64,000 nt of DNA from Nitrosomonadales bacterium (GCA_016716325.1 JADJWO010000001.1:1736001-1800000); one strand, 5' to 3'. Shown: positions 45,737 through 55,677, counted from the first letter of the stretch. Numbers and translations are program-made. Notes: generated from the sequence alone by a model not told the origin.

Positions 45737-46489
45737 CTACTCCCCTGAAGGCGGAAACTCTCCGGGGAAAGGGAAGATGTTTCGGTAGCTGACGTAGAGC
45801 GAGGTGAAAGCCAGCGGCAATAATACGACCAGGCCGATTCCGAATGGCAGTAATCCAAGCACCAATGCGATGACCTGCATGATGATACTGTAGACGGTAT
45901 ATGGGATGATGTTGCGCAGGGAGCCGGTGAGGCTGGCGCGCAACGCGGCGAATGGCGGCACATCCGAAAAGAAGACCAGCATGGGCGCATATTGCATTGC
46001 CAGCATCATCATCAACATCAACGAGAGGCCGGTCAGGAGCGTGAGTGCAATACCGGAGCCTGCATCCGCCATTGCCGCAAATAATGCCTGCGGATCGTCG
46101 CTGGCCTGGAATCCCTCAAGCAACTTTGCGAACTCGCTGCCGCCGATGAAGACCATCGCCATCGACGTGACCAGCATGCCCAGCAGCAGGTAACCACCAA
46201 GCGCAACCAGCGGTGCGACATGCTTTTCGAATCCTGCGAAGAGGTGGCGCAGCTCAACATCTTCACCTTCCTCGAGCGCGCGACAGGCGCGCATATAACC
46301 GGCAATGAGTACCGGCATCAACAGTAACGCGAGCAAAGGGCCCAGCACTGGAAGAAGAAGCGCGATGAATATCGCCAGCGCGCCAATCAGCGCCAGAGAG
46401 ATGGACAGCAACGGGTTGCGCATGATGAGCTGATAGCCCTGCTTGACCCATATCCAGCCGCGAGCTGCATGCAATTTTCTGATTTCCAT
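45737..46489 (-). CDS. BPSS1780 family membrane protein
   Basis: This is a 250-residue protein with about six hydrophobic segments. The N terminus RKLHAARGWIWVKQGYQLI and the segment LIGALAIFIALLLPVLGPLL fit the BPSS1780-type membrane proteins common in betaproteobacteria, which have no assigned function. The start at 46489 begins MEIRKLHAARG; a longer frame upstream is unlikely because it runs through a probable promoter region. Confidence 0.75.
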   Translation of the reverse strand: MEIRKLHAARGWIWVKQGYQLIMRNPLLSISLALIGALAIFIALLLPVLGPLLALLLMPVLIAGYMRACRALEEGEDVELRHLFAGFEKHVAPLVALGGYLLLGMLVTSMAMVFIGGSEFAKLLEGFQASDDPQALFAAMADAGSGIALTLLTGLSLMLMMMLAMQYAPMLVFFSDVPPFAALRASLTGSLRNIIPYTVYSIIMQVIALVLGLLPFGIGLVVLLPLAFTSLYVSYRNIFPFPGEFPPSGE

Positions 46490-46724
46490 TTGATCCCTGC
46501 TGTCATGAAAACGGATGAACGGTTCAATTGTAATGTGATTTCCGAACATCTGCTCACGGTGGTGGCGGTTACTCGTGTGTTTGCCTGCTGACGTGCAGCA
46601 GATGACAACAGGGATGACTGTGGCAACCATGAATGTACGGAACAGACCTGCGCTTGGTCGGAGATAATCGGGAGATGGTAGAATCCGTACCCCGTATTGC
46701 ATCGTCTCACTATGGAGTTTTTCC

Positions 46725-47333
46725 ATGCAACTTGTTTGTCTTGACCTTGAGGGCGTCCTTGTTCCGGAAATATGGATCGAGTTTTCCAAGCGTACCGGAA
46801 TCCCGGAATTGCGCCGCACCACGCGCGATGAGCCGGATTACGACAAGCTGATGAAATATCGGCTGGACATCCTGGCGCAGCACAAGCTCGGCCTGCCTGA
46901 CATACAGAAGGTCATTTCGGATATGGGGCCGATGGCCGGCGCGAAGGATTTCCTCGATGACCTGCGCCAGCGCTTTCAGGTCATCATCCTATCCGACACA
47001 TTCTATGAGTTTGCCATGCCGCTGATGCAGCAATTGGGCATGCCGACATTGTTCTGCCACAAGCTGGAAGCGGACGCCGGCGGAACGCTGGTCAATTACC
47101 ACCTGCGCATGCCGGACCAGAAACGTGAAGCGGTGAAACGTTTCCGGGAGCTCAATTTCAAAACCATTGCCGCCGGAGACTCGTACAACGACACGGCAAT
47201 GCTGGGCGAAGCGCATGCGGGCATCCTGTTCCATCCGCCTGAAAACGTGATACGGGAGTTTCCGCAATATCCGGTCACCATGAACTATGCGGAACTCGAT
47301 GCGGAAATCCGCAAGGCCAGCGCGAGAATCTGA
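46725..47333 (+). CDS. thrH: ThrH: phosphoserine phosphatase/homoserine phosphotransferase
   Basis: This is a 202-residue HAD-fold protein. It matches Pseudomonas ThrH closely, with CLDLEGVLVPEIW at the N terminus (a DxE-type first motif instead of DxD), VVILSDTFYEF-like VIILSDTFYEFAMPLMQQL, and AAGDSYNDTAMLGEAHAGIL. It dephosphorylates phosphoserine and can pass phosphate to homoserine. It faces thrB, which is on the opposite strand. Confidence 0.92.
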   Translation: MQLVCLDLEGVLVPEIWIEFSKRTGIPELRRTTRDEPDYDKLMKYRLDILAQHKLGLPDIQKVISDMGPMAGAKDFLDDLRQRFQVIILSDTFYEFAMPLMQQLGMPTLFCHKLEADAGGTLVNYHLRMPDQKREAVKRFRELNFKTIAAGDSYNDTAMLGEAHAGILFHPPENVIREFPQYPVTMNYAELDAEIRKASARI

Positions 47334-47349
47334 CGCAATCAATCCCGGT

Positions 47350-48291
47350 TCATAACCAGACGGGCTGTCCCATTCCGATGTGATTCTGCAGAATACGCAG
47401 GAAATGCTCCGGGTTGCGCGGATTGACCAGTTCGCCGTCGCGCGGCAGGTGCAAGTCGAACAGGCGCGACAGCCAGAAGCGCAGTGCGGCGAGCCGCAGC
47501 ATCAGTGGCCACGCTTTGCGTTCTGCTTCCTGCAACGGGCGCACGACATGATAGGCACGCAGGAAAACCAGTGAGCGGTCCGTATCCAGCGTTCCGTCCG
47601 CTCGGACGCACCAGTCGTTCACGGTGATCGCCACGTCGTACAGCAGCGCGTCGCTGCATGCGAAATAGAAATCGACCAGCCCGCCGACGCGGTCTTCCTC
47701 CAGCAATACGTTATCGCGGAACAGGTCGGCATGGATCACACCCTGCGGCAAGACAAACCGGCTTTGCTGCGAGTGCAGCGACACTTCCTTGTCCAGCAAT
47801 GCCGCCTGATCGTTGCTCAGGAACGGACGCACCCGCGCGGCGGTCGCGGCACGCCATGCCGCGCCACGCGGATTCAGCATGATCTGCGAAAAACTCTGTC
47901 CGGCAATGTGCATCTGGCCGAGCATCGTACCGATCGCGGTGCACTGGGCGAGGTTCGGTTCGGCGACGGAGTCACCGGTCAGCCGGCTGACGATGCAGGC
48001 CGGTTTGCCGTTGAGCATGCCGAGGAAGCGGTTGTGGCGGTTGGCCACCGGACTCGGGCAGGGGATGCCGTGGCGTGACAGGTGAGACATCAGGCTCAGA
48101 TAGAACGGCAACTCGTTCTCGCCGAGTTTCTCGAACAGCGTAAGCACGAAACGACCGTTGCTGGTCGTCACGAAATAATTGGTGTTCTCGATGCCGGAGG
48201 CGATCGGTTGCAGATCGAGCAGCCGGCCAAGCGAATAGTCGTCCAGCCAGGCGGTGAGTTCCGCCTCCGAGACGCGGGTGAAAACCGCCAC
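47350..48291 (-). CDS. thrB: Homoserine kinase (type II, ThrB2-like)
   Basis: This 313-residue protein belongs to the aminoglycoside-phosphotransferase-like homoserine kinase type. The N terminus has AVFTRVSEAELTAWLDDYSL, the segment SGIENTNYFVTT is the ATP loop, and VIHADLFRDNVLLEEDRVGG is the catalytic loop. It phosphorylates homoserine for threonine synthesis. The start is GTG at 48291, two bases after the DUF2782 stop, so the genes are coupled. Confidence 0.95.
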   Translation of the reverse strand: MAVFTRVSEAELTAWLDDYSLGRLLDLQPIASGIENTNYFVTTSNGRFVLTLFEKLGENELPFYLSLMSHLSRHGIPCPSPVANRHNRFLGMLNGKPACIVSRLTGDSVAEPNLAQCTAIGTMLGQMHIAGQSFSQIMLNPRGAAWRAATAARVRPFLSNDQAALLDKEVSLHSQQSRFVLPQGVIHADLFRDNVLLEEDRVGGLVDFYFACSDALLYDVAITVNDWCVRADGTLDTDRSLVFLRAYHVVRPLQEAERKAWPLMLRLAALRFWLSRLFDLHLPRDGELVNPRNPEHFLRILQNHIGMGQPVWL

Positions 48292-48293
48292 TG

Positions 48294-48623
48294 CTAGAAC
48301 TTGTGGATGACCCAGCGTGGCACGCGCAGACCGGAATCCAGGCTCTCCTGACGCGAGAACTTGCCGTCGCCCAAGTCGTCCACCAGATAGTATGGCGGTC
48401 CGACTTTCGGGATCACCTTGATCATGTACAGCCTGCCGCCGACGCGGTATTCCTCGATGGTCTGTTCGGTCTCTTTGGTGATGGTCACTTCCGGTGCGTC
48501 ATCCGGCGGAACATCGAACGCGGGTGGAGGAGGCAGCGGTTCGAGATTGGCGGGAGGGGCGGGCTGGGCGGCGAAGGCGGTCAGGGAAAAGCAGCCGAGC
48601 AGGATCAGGAGATAGTGGCGCAT
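48294..48623 (-). CDS. DUF2782 periplasmic protein
   Basis: This 109-residue precursor has a signal peptide (LLILLGCFSLTAFAA, cut near residue 19) and a Pro-rich linker. The DUF2782 core follows with EYRVGGRLYMIKVIPKVGPP and YYLVDDLGDGKF. Function is unknown. The gene sits near thrB and polA in many betaproteobacteria. The start at 48623 has no strong ribosome site, but it gives the signal peptide. Confidence 0.88.
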   Translation of the reverse strand: MRHYLLILLGCFSLTAFAAQPAPPANLEPLPPPPAFDVPPDDAPEVTITKETEQTIEEYRVGGRLYMIKVIPKVGPPYYLVDDLGDGKFSRQESLDSGLRVPRWVIHKF

Positions 48624-48708
48624 CGCAGTGGCCTCGATGGAATTGGGTGCGGATATTCTAGCCGATGCGCGGGGAGTCTGCGCGGATTGGTGAGCGTCCT
48701 GCGCCGTG

Positions 48709-49212
48709 TCAGCGTGGCGCCACGATGCAGCGCCATGCGTCCAGTTTGCGTTCAAAGGACAAGGCGGCATTAGCCGGACTGGTGGACGGCAGGCGTCGGT
48801 ACGTCAGGTGATCAATCGCCAGGCCGGGAAGTACCTGCCTGCGGTAGCAGGCCTCCGCTTTGGCACCGTTGAAAAAGACGCGGGTGAGTTGCGGGTGGCG
48901 CAGGAGGAAACCGGCAAAATCGTTCGGGATGCATGAACTGTCGTCGATGCCGGAATCCAGGCTGCCTTCGCGTCGGCACGACCCGAGCACATCCCACAGC
49001 GCGACTTGCGCCGATGACAGGACGCGTACTCGCTGTTCGTAGGGCAGGGACGGGTCGAAACCGAGCAGTTCGCCGAGGATGGACCAGAAGTGGTTGCGCG
49101 GATGCGCGTAATACTGGTTCGCCCGGAGGGAGGCCGCGCCGGGCATGCTGCCCAGGATGAGCAGTCGCGCATCCGCGCTCCCGAGGGGCGCGAAGCTTTG
49201 TACCTGCTGCAT
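48709..49212 (-). CDS. DNA glycosylase, hypoxanthine/uracil (UDG superfamily family 6)
   Basis: This is a 167-residue protein. The UDG-fold motifs LILGSMPGAASLRANQYYAH and PRNHFW at the N terminus, plus FNGAKAEACYRR and LPSTSPANA in the C-terminal part, match the hypoxanthine-DNA glycosylase class (family 6 UDG). It removes deaminated adenine or uracil from DNA. It lies 4 bases after the LOG-family gene, in the same transcription unit as thrB. Confidence 0.85.
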   Translation of the reverse strand: MQQVQSFAPLGSADARLLILGSMPGAASLRANQYYAHPRNHFWSILGELLGFDPSLPYEQRVRVLSSAQVALWDVLGSCRREGSLDSGIDDSSCIPNDFAGFLLRHPQLTRVFFNGAKAEACYRRQVLPGLAIDHLTYRRLPSTSPANAALSFERKLDAWRCIVAPR

Positions 49213-49216
49213 GCCG

Positions 49217-49933
49217 TTACAGATAGAGTTGCCGTTCGCGCTCTGCTTCCGAAGGCTCGAAACCGCGCGTTTCGTAGTGTTTGAAGATCGCGCTGACGAC
49301 CTGTTCGGGGTCGTCGATGACCTGCACCAGGTCGAGGTCTTCCGCGCCGATGACCTGCTCTGAGAGTAGCGTGTTGCGGAACCATTCGACCAGGCCGCCC
49401 CAGAATGGGCTGCCCACCAGGATGATCGGCATCTTGCGCGTCTTGCCGGTCTGCACCAGAGTCAGCGCTTCCATCAGTTCGTCCAGCGTGCCGAACCCTC
49501 CGGGCATCACCACATAGGCGGTGGCGAACTTGACGAACATCACCTTGCGCGCGAAGAAATGCTGGAAGGTCTGGCTGATGTTCTGGTAGGTATTGCCGTG
49601 CTGTTCGTGCGGCAACTGGATATTGAGGCCGACGCTGGGCGATTTGCCATAGAACGCGCCCTTGTTGGCGGCTTCCATGATGCCGGGGCCGCCGCCGGAG
49701 ATGACCGAAAAGCCGGCGTCGGACAGCAACCGCGCGATCTCTTCGGTCAGCTTGTAATAAGGCTGGTTGGGCCGGGTGCGCGCGCTGCCGAAGATGCTCA
49801 CGGCGGGGTGGATGCGGTTGAGGCGTTCGGTCGCGGAGACGAACTCTGACATAATGCCGAACACGCGCCATGCTTCCTTGGAGTTCCACGATTCCGGTAT
49901 CGCGCTGGTTGGCAGTTTAGACGGGATGTCCAT
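49217..49933 (-). CDS. LOG-family protein (TIGR00730, cytokinin-type phosphoribohydrolase)
   Basis: This 238-residue Rossmann-fold protein has the LOG motif MPGGFGTLDELME and SGGGPGIMEAANKGAF. The fold hydrolyses nucleoside 5'-monophosphates to base and ribose 5-phosphate. The ATG at 49933 is chosen because longer frames run into the polA region. It is divergent from polA and heads the minus-strand unit with the glycosylase, DUF2782 and thrB. Confidence 0.9.
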   Translation of the reverse strand: MDIPSKLPTSAIPESWNSKEAWRVFGIMSEFVSATERLNRIHPAVSIFGSARTRPNQPYYKLTEEIARLLSDAGFSVISGGGPGIMEAANKGAFYGKSPSVGLNIQLPHEQHGNTYQNISQTFQHFFARKVMFVKFATAYVVMPGGFGTLDELMEALTLVQTGKTRKMPIILVGSPFWGGLVEWFRNTLLSEQVIGAEDLDLVQVIDDPEQVVSAIFKHYETRGFEPSEAERERQLYL

Positions 49934-49945
49934 GCGGTTTCCTTT

Positions 49946-52702
49946 ATGCAAAAGAATGAAATGAGTTTCGCTAAAACATTGCTTCTGGTGGACGGCTCGT
50001 CCTTCCTGTACCGCGCATTCCACGCCATGCCGGATTTGCGCAACCGCGAGGGCTTCCCGACCGGCGCGATTTACGGCGTGCTCAACATGCTGCGCAGATT
50101 GCGCCACGACTACCCGGCGGATTATAGCCTGTGCGTCTTCGATGCCAAGGGCAAAACCTTCCGCGACGACTGGTACCCGGAATACAAGGCCAACCGCCCG
50201 TCGATGCCGGACGATCTGGCGCAGCAGATCGACCCGCTGCACCGGGCGATCGCCGCGTCCGGCTGGCACCTCCTCGCGCAACAGGGCGTGGAAGCGGATG
50301 ACGTGATCGGCACGCTGGTGGAGCAGGCCGCGCGCGATGGCGTGCGCAGCATCGTCGCTACCGGCGACAAGGATCTGGCGCAACTGGTCAACGACCATGT
50401 CACGCTGGTCAATACGATGAACAACGAGACGCTGGACGTGCCGGGCGTGCATGCGAAATTCGGCGTGCCGCCGGAACGCATCGTCGATTACCTGACGCTG
50501 ACCGGCGATGCGGTGGACAACGTGCCGGGCGTCGCCAAATGCGGCCCGAAGACCGCAGTGAAATGGCTGGCCGAATATGGCACGCTGGACAACCTGATGG
50601 CGCATGCCGGCGAGGTCGGCGGCGTGGTCGGTGGAAACCTGCGCAGTGCACTGGACTGGCTGCCGCAGGCGCGCCGCCTGCTGACCGTCAAATGCGATGT
50701 CGAGTTGCCGCAGCCCTATGCCGCATTCACCGAACCGCCGGCAGACAAGGACGTGTTAAGAGAGCTCTTCGAGCGATTCGGGTTCAGGTCCTGGCTGCGC
50801 GAACTGGACGGCGGTTCTCCCGCTCCGGCGAACCGGGCGAGCGGCAATATTCCTTCCACGGAACAGCAGTCGGTCACGGAGCCGGCGCGTACCGATGGCG
50901 CGCACTACGAAACCTTGCTGACGGACGCGCAACTGGATGCCTGGCTGGAAAAACTGCTGGCGGCCGATCTGGCGTGCGTGGACACCGAGACCACCGGGCT
51001 GGACGTGTTGAATGCGCAACTGGTCGGCATGTCGTTTGCAGTCGTGCCGCACGAGGCTGCCTATCTTCCGCTGGCGCATGTCTATCCCGGTGCGCCGGAC
51101 CAGATCGGGCGCGAACATGCGCTGCAGAAGCTGAAGCACTGGCTGGAGAGCCCGAAACACAAGAAGCTCGGGCAGAACCTCAAATACGACCTGCATATCT
51201 TCGCCAACCACGGCATCCGGCTGGCCGGTATCCATGACGACACGCTGCTGCAATCCTACGTGCTGGAATCCCACAAGCCGCACGACATGGACAGCCTCGC
51301 GCTGCGCCACCTCAACGTAAGGACCATCAGTTATGCCGAGGTCGCCGGCAAGGGCGCGAAACAGATCGGCTTCGACCAGGTGGATATCGGCATCGCCACG
51401 CGCTATGCCGCCGAAGATGCCGACATCACGCTGCAGCTTCATCATGCGCTTGTGCCGCAGATCGGTGAGCAGGCAGGGTTGCTGCACGTGTACCGCGACA
51501 TCGAGATGCCATCGATGCATGTGCTGTACACGATGGAGCGCAACGGTGTGCTGCTGGACAGCGCGCTGTTGCAGGTGCAGAGCCGCGAGCTGGGCGAGAA
51601 ACTGATCGAACTGGAAAAGAAAGCACATGCGGCTGCCGGTCAGCCGTTCAACCTGAACTCGCCCAAGCAGCTGCGCGAGATCCTGTTCGACAAGCTCGGC
51701 TTGCCGGCGAAAAAGAAGACGCCCAGTGGCGATCCTTCCACGGATGAAGAGGTGCTGCAGGAGCTGGCGCTGGATTATCCGCTGCCCAAACTGTTGCTGG
51801 AATATCGCGGCATGGCGAAGCTCAAGTCCACCTATACCGACAAGCTGCCACAGATGGTCGACCGGAACACCGGGCGCGTGCATACCAGCTACTCGCAGGC
51901 GGTCGCGGTCACCGGCCGGCTCGCCTCCAGCGATCCCAACCTGCAGAACATCCCGGTACGTACCGCCGAAGGGCGACGCATCCGCGAGGCCTTCATCGCG
52001 CCACCGGGCAGCCGTATCGTCTCAGCCGACTATTCCCAGATCGAACTGCGCATCATGGCTCACCTGTCCGGAGACGAGGGGCTGCTGGCCGCTTTCGCCA
52101 ACAACGAGGATATCCACCGCGCCACTGCCGCCGAGATATTCATGGTCGCGCCCGCCGAGGTGGACAGCGAGCAGCGCCGTTACGCCAAGGTGATCAACTT
52201 CGGATTGATCTACGGGATGTCCGCGTTCGGCCTGGCCAAACAGCTCGGCATCGAGCGCAGCGCAGCGACGGCCTACATCGACCGTTATTTCGCGCGTTAC
52301 CCCGGCGTGAAGGACTACATGGACAGCACCCGCGAACAGGCCCGGCAGCAAGGCTATGTCGAAACCGTGTTCGGGCGCCGGCTATGGTTGCCGGAGATCA
52401 ACGGCAGCAACGGTATGCGCCGTCAGGGGGCGGAACGCGCCGCGATCAATGCTCCGATGCAGGGCACCGCCGCCGACCTGATCAAACTGGCGATGATCGC
52501 CGTGCAGCGCTGGCTGGAACAGGAAGGGATGCAGAGCAAGCTGATCATGCAGGTGCATGACGAATTGGTGCTGGAAGTGCCGGAGACGGAGTTGCATCAG
52601 GTGGAGGAGATACTACCGAAGTTGATGTGCGGGGTTGCCGCACTGAAGGTGCCGCTGCTGGTGGAGCTGGGCGAAGGCAGGAACTGGGACGAAGCGCATT
52701 GA
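49946..52702 (+). CDS. polA: DNA polymerase I
   Basis: This is a 918-residue three-domain enzyme. The 5'-3' exonuclease begins LLLVDGSSFLYRAFHAMPDL, the 3'-5' exonuclease still has DTETTGLD (so proofreading residues are intact), and the polymerase has the motifs VSADYSQIELRIMAHLSG and QVHDELVLEVPE. Another in-frame ATG at 49961 is a possible start. The two genes divergent here, polA and the LOG gene, share a 12-bp gap. Confidence 0.97.
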   Translation: MQKNEMSFAKTLLLVDGSSFLYRAFHAMPDLRNREGFPTGAIYGVLNMLRRLRHDYPADYSLCVFDAKGKTFRDDWYPEYKANRPSMPDDLAQQIDPLHRAIAASGWHLLAQQGVEADDVIGTLVEQAARDGVRSIVATGDKDLAQLVNDHVTLVNTMNNETLDVPGVHAKFGVPPERIVDYLTLTGDAVDNVPGVAKCGPKTAVKWLAEYGTLDNLMAHAGEVGGVVGGNLRSALDWLPQARRLLTVKCDVELPQPYAAFTEPPADKDVLRELFERFGFRSWLRELDGGSPAPANRASGNIPSTEQQSVTEPARTDGAHYETLLTDAQLDAWLEKLLAADLACVDTETTGLDVLNAQLVGMSFAVVPHEAAYLPLAHVYPGAPDQIGREHALQKLKHWLESPKHKKLGQNLKYDLHIFANHGIRLAGIHDDTLLQSYVLESHKPHDMDSLALRHLNVRTISYAEVAGKGAKQIGFDQVDIGIATRYAAEDADITLQLHHALVPQIGEQAGLLHVYRDIEMPSMHVLYTMERNGVLLDSALLQVQSRELGEKLIELEKKAHAAAGQPFNLNSPKQLREILFDKLGLPAKKKTPSGDPSTDEEVLQELALDYPLPKLLLEYRGMAKLKSTYTDKLPQMVDRNTGRVHTSYSQAVAVTGRLASSDPNLQNIPVRTAEGRRIREAFIAPPGSRIVSADYSQIELRIMAHLSGDEGLLAAFANNEDIHRATAAEIFMVAPAEVDSEQRRYAKVINFGLIYGMSAFGLAKQLGIERSAATAYIDRYFARYPGVKDYMDSTREQARQQGYVETVFGRRLWLPEINGSNGMRRQGAERAAINAPMQGTAADLIKLAMIAVQRWLEQEGMQSKLIMQVHDELVLEVPETELHQVEEILPKLMCGVAALKVPLLVELGEGRNWDEAH

Positions 52703-52729
52703 CCGCGTCTGTGCCGGCTTGGTGCGCAA

Positions 52730-54211
52730 TCAGCCTTCCGCGATCTCCAGGTTGATGCCGATGGATTTCCAGCTTTTCACTTCCTCCTGCAAGGCATCCC
52801 CGGTCAGCGGGTTGTTCTCCAGCCATTCCGGTTCGATGGTCAGGGAGAATTTCGCCCCCTTCAGGCGTGCCTGCATTCCGGGCAGGACGATGTCGCTGCG
52901 ATTTCGGTAGAACAGCACCGCCAGGCGCAGACTCATCGCCAGTACGCAATCTTCCACGTCAGTCAGCAGACCCTGCAGTTTCTTCAGGTTGCCACGGTGC
53001 GCCAGCGCCAGCAGGCTCAGCCGCGCCTGTTCTTTCTTCGAGAACCCGGGCATGTCGGCATTGGCCAGGATGTATGACGTATGTTTGTGGTAGCCGCTGT
53101 GCGCGACGCGGATGCCGATGCCGTGCAGGCTGGCGACCCATTTCAGGACATGCAGGGCAGACTCGTTCTCTTCATCATCGCCACCGAGGAATTGTTGCGC
53201 CAGCATGTTGGAAAGTTTTGTCACGCGCGCGACCTGCCTGAAATCGACACGGTAGCGGTGCATGAAATGCTCTACGGTGACATCGCGCATGTCGTTGTCG
53301 TGGAAACGCCCCCACAGATCGTACAACACGCCTTCGCGCAAGGCACACAGCGCGGGCTGCATCACTTCGATCCCGAGTTCGTCGAAGGCGGCGTACATGA
53401 TGGCGAAACCGCCCGGCAGGGAGGGCAGGCGGTCGGTGCGCAGGCCCTGCAGGCCGAGCTGATGCACGTCTCCGGCCTTGATCATTGCGCTGCGCAGCTT
53501 GTCCAGCCCTTCGCGCGTGATGCCGCCGGCGCTGTATCCGTTGTTTTCCAGGATCTCGTGTATCGCCTTGGCGGTACCTGAGGAACCCAGCGCGGTGCTC
53601 CACTGTCCGCGGTAATCCGAAACGATGGTCTGCAATTCTTTGCGGGCGGCCATTTCCGCCTGCTTCATGCTTTGTTTGGTGATCTTGCCGTCCGGGAAAA
53701 AGCGCGTGCTGAAGCTGACGCAACCCATGTACAGGCTTTCCATCAGGATGGGTTCCAGACCCTTGCCGATGATGAATTCAGTGGAGCCGCCACCGATGTC
53801 CATCACCAGCCGGTTGTCGTCCGAAGGCGGCAGGCCGTGCGCCACGCCAAGATAGATCAGACGCGCTTCCTCGAGTCCGGAGATGACCTCTATCGGGAAT
53901 CCCAGAACCTTTTCGGCTTTTACGATGAATTCAGCGGCGTTCCTGGCAACGCGCAGGGAGTTGGTGCCCACCGCGCGCACCGCCCCGTGCGGCAAGTCGC
54001 GCAACCGTTCGGAAAATCTTCCCAGCGCATCCAGCGCGCGCTGCTGCGCCGCCTCGTCCAGAAGTTTGTCGGGCGTCAGGCCGGCGGCCAGACGCACCGG
54101 TTCGCGCAGTCCATCGAGCATGTAAAGTTGCTCACCCTCGACGCGTGCGACCTGCAAACGGAAGCTGTTCGACCCCATGTCGACAGCGGCGAGGATGGGT
54201 TGTTGCTGCAT
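52730..54211 (-). CDS. ppx: Exopolyphosphatase/GppA-family phosphatase
   Basis: This is a 493-residue ASKHA-fold enzyme. It has AAVDMGSNSFRLQVARV at the N terminus, VMDIGGGSTEFIIGKG in the phosphate loop, and a C-terminal HD-like region with HGIGIRVAHSGYHKH. It degrades polyphosphate or pppGpp; sequence alone does not decide. The start overlaps the phoU stop by one base, TAATG, tying it to phosphate control. Confidence 0.95.
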   Translation of the reverse strand: MQQQPILAAVDMGSNSFRLQVARVEGEQLYMLDGLREPVRLAAGLTPDKLLDEAAQQRALDALGRFSERLRDLPHGAVRAVGTNSLRVARNAAEFIVKAEKVLGFPIEVISGLEEARLIYLGVAHGLPPSDDNRLVMDIGGGSTEFIIGKGLEPILMESLYMGCVSFSTRFFPDGKITKQSMKQAEMAARKELQTIVSDYRGQWSTALGSSGTAKAIHEILENNGYSAGGITREGLDKLRSAMIKAGDVHQLGLQGLRTDRLPSLPGGFAIMYAAFDELGIEVMQPALCALREGVLYDLWGRFHDNDMRDVTVEHFMHRYRVDFRQVARVTKLSNMLAQQFLGGDDEENESALHVLKWVASLHGIGIRVAHSGYHKHTSYILANADMPGFSKKEQARLSLLALAHRGNLKKLQGLLTDVEDCVLAMSLRLAVLFYRNRSDIVLPGMQARLKGAKFSLTIEPEWLENNPLTGDALQEEVKSWKSIGINLEIAEG

Positions 54212-54918
54212 TACCCCTGCACTTCCCGGTCGATCTCATCCACGGTCACATGGCGCACATCACGCCCCTTGACCATATAGATGACATATTCCGCCATGTT
54301 CTTGGCATGATCGCCGATGCGTTCGATCGCCTTGGCGACGAACAGGATTTCCAGCGAAGTCGAAATGGTGCGCGGGTCTTCCATCATGAAGGTGATGAGA
54401 TAACGCATGATGGCGCGGAACTCATCGTCCACCTGATCGTCCTGGCGCACCACCTGTGCGGCCATCACCACGTCGAGGCGCGCGAACGCATCCAATGACT
54501 TGCGCAGCATCTCCACCGCGAGGTCGGCGGCATGCTTGATCTCCTGGTAGCGCGGCAGCGCAAGCCCCTGCTTTTGCGAGAGCATCTTGGCCATGCGGGC
54601 GATCTTCTCGGCCTCGTCACCGATCCGTTCCAGGTCGGTGATGGTCTTGACCACGGTCATCACCATGCGCAGGTCGCTGGCGGTCGGCTGCCGGCGTGCG
54701 ATCACCTGGCTGCAGGATTCGTCGATCTTGACTTCCAGCGCGTTGATACGGTGGTCGTCCGCAATCACTCGGTTCATCACCGCCACATCGCCGCTCACCA
54801 GCGACTCGATGGCGCTCCTGATCTGGCTCTCCACCAGCCCGCCCATCTGCAATACGTTGGCCCGGATGGCTTCGAGATCGGCATCGAACTGCCGGGAAAT
54901 ATGTTCATTACTGGCCAT
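54211..54918 (-). CDS. phoU: Phosphate-specific transport regulator PhoU
   Basis: This is a 235-residue all-helical protein with two PhoU repeats. Conserved segments are ALEVKIDESCSQVIARRQPTA, KTITDLERIGDEAEKIARMA and AKAIERIGDHAKNMAEYVIY, the metal-cluster motifs. It restrains the Pho response with PhoR and PstB. It is followed directly by ppx, a common arrangement. The other pho/pst genes are not in this window. Confidence 0.96.
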   Translation of the reverse strand: MASNEHISRQFDADLEAIRANVLQMGGLVESQIRSAIESLVSGDVAVMNRVIADDHRINALEVKIDESCSQVIARRQPTASDLRMVMTVVKTITDLERIGDEAEKIARMAKMLSQKQGLALPRYQEIKHAADLAVEMLRKSLDAFARLDVVMAAQVVRQDDQVDDEFRAIMRYLITFMMEDPRTISTSLEILFVAKAIERIGDHAKNMAEYVIYMVKGRDVRHVTVDEIDREVQG

Positions 54919-55011
54919 GCTGTCGTTCCTGAAAAGAATTGCAATCTGTCAGTCTATTCGCCCTTTGTGAAGCGCAAATGACAGTGGTTCGCGCTTCAAT
55001 CGGCAGGTAAA

Positions 55012-55677
55012 TCATCCCGCCGTCATCTTTTTTACGCCCTCGGGCGTGCCCAGCAGCAACACGTCGGCGGCGCGGCGGGCGAACAGCCCGTTGGTCACGA
55101 CGCCGGGCAGATGGTTCAATTGTGTTTCCAGCTCCACGGGGTTCGTGATCTGCAGGTTGTGCACGTCGAGGATGACGTTGCCGTTGTCAGTGGTGAATCC
55201 TTCGCGCAACCTGGGCTGCCCGCCCAGCTTGACCACTTCACGGGCGATGAAGCTGCGCGCCATCGGGATCACCTCGATCGGCAGCGGGAACTTGCCCAGC
55301 ACATCCACCAGCTTGCTGGCGTCGCACACGCAGATGAATTTCTTGCTCGCGGCCGCGACGATCTTCTCGCGCGTCAATGCGCCGCCGCCGCCCTTGAGCA
55401 TGTGCATGTGGCGGGTGATCTCGTCCGCACCGTCCACATACACCGGCAGGTCGCCCGCGTCGTTCAGGGACAGCACCTCGATGCCGTGGCCCTGCAGGCG
55501 TTTTGCGGATGCTTCGGAACTGGCGACCGCGCCGCGTATCCTGTGCTTGATCCGGGCCAGTTCGTCGATGAAGAAGTTGGCTGTAGAACCGGTGCCCACG
55601 CCAACGATGCAATCGGATGGTACATACTCGATCGCGGCCTGTGCCACCGCGCGTTTCAAATCGTCTTGGCTCAACAT
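55012..55677 (-). CDS. rpiA: Ribose-5-phosphate isomerase A
   Basis: This 221-residue protein interconverts ribose 5-phosphate and ribulose 5-phosphate, feeding prk. Motifs include GVGTGSTANFFIDELA, YVDGADEITRHMHMLKGGG with the catalytic Asp/Lys region, and DASKLVDVLGKFPLPIEVIP. Length is normal. It is separated from phoU by 93 bases and faces pgm divergently across about 150 bp. Confidence 0.96.
   Translation of the reverse strand: MLSQDDLKRAVAQAAIEYVPSDCIVGVGTGSTANFFIDELARIKHRIRGAVASSEASAKRLQGHGIEVLSLNDAGDLPVYVDGADEITRHMHMLKGGGGALTREKIVAAASKKFICVCDASKLVDVLGKFPLPIEVIPMARSFIAREVVKLGGQPRLREGFTTDNGNVILDVHNLQITNPVELETQLNHLPGVVTNGLFARRAADVLLLGTPEGVKKMTAG

Noticed and set aside
54209..54213. Frameshift or gene fusion between phoU and ppx
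   Set aside because: The stop and start overlap as TAATG, a normal coupled junction, and both proteins are complete.
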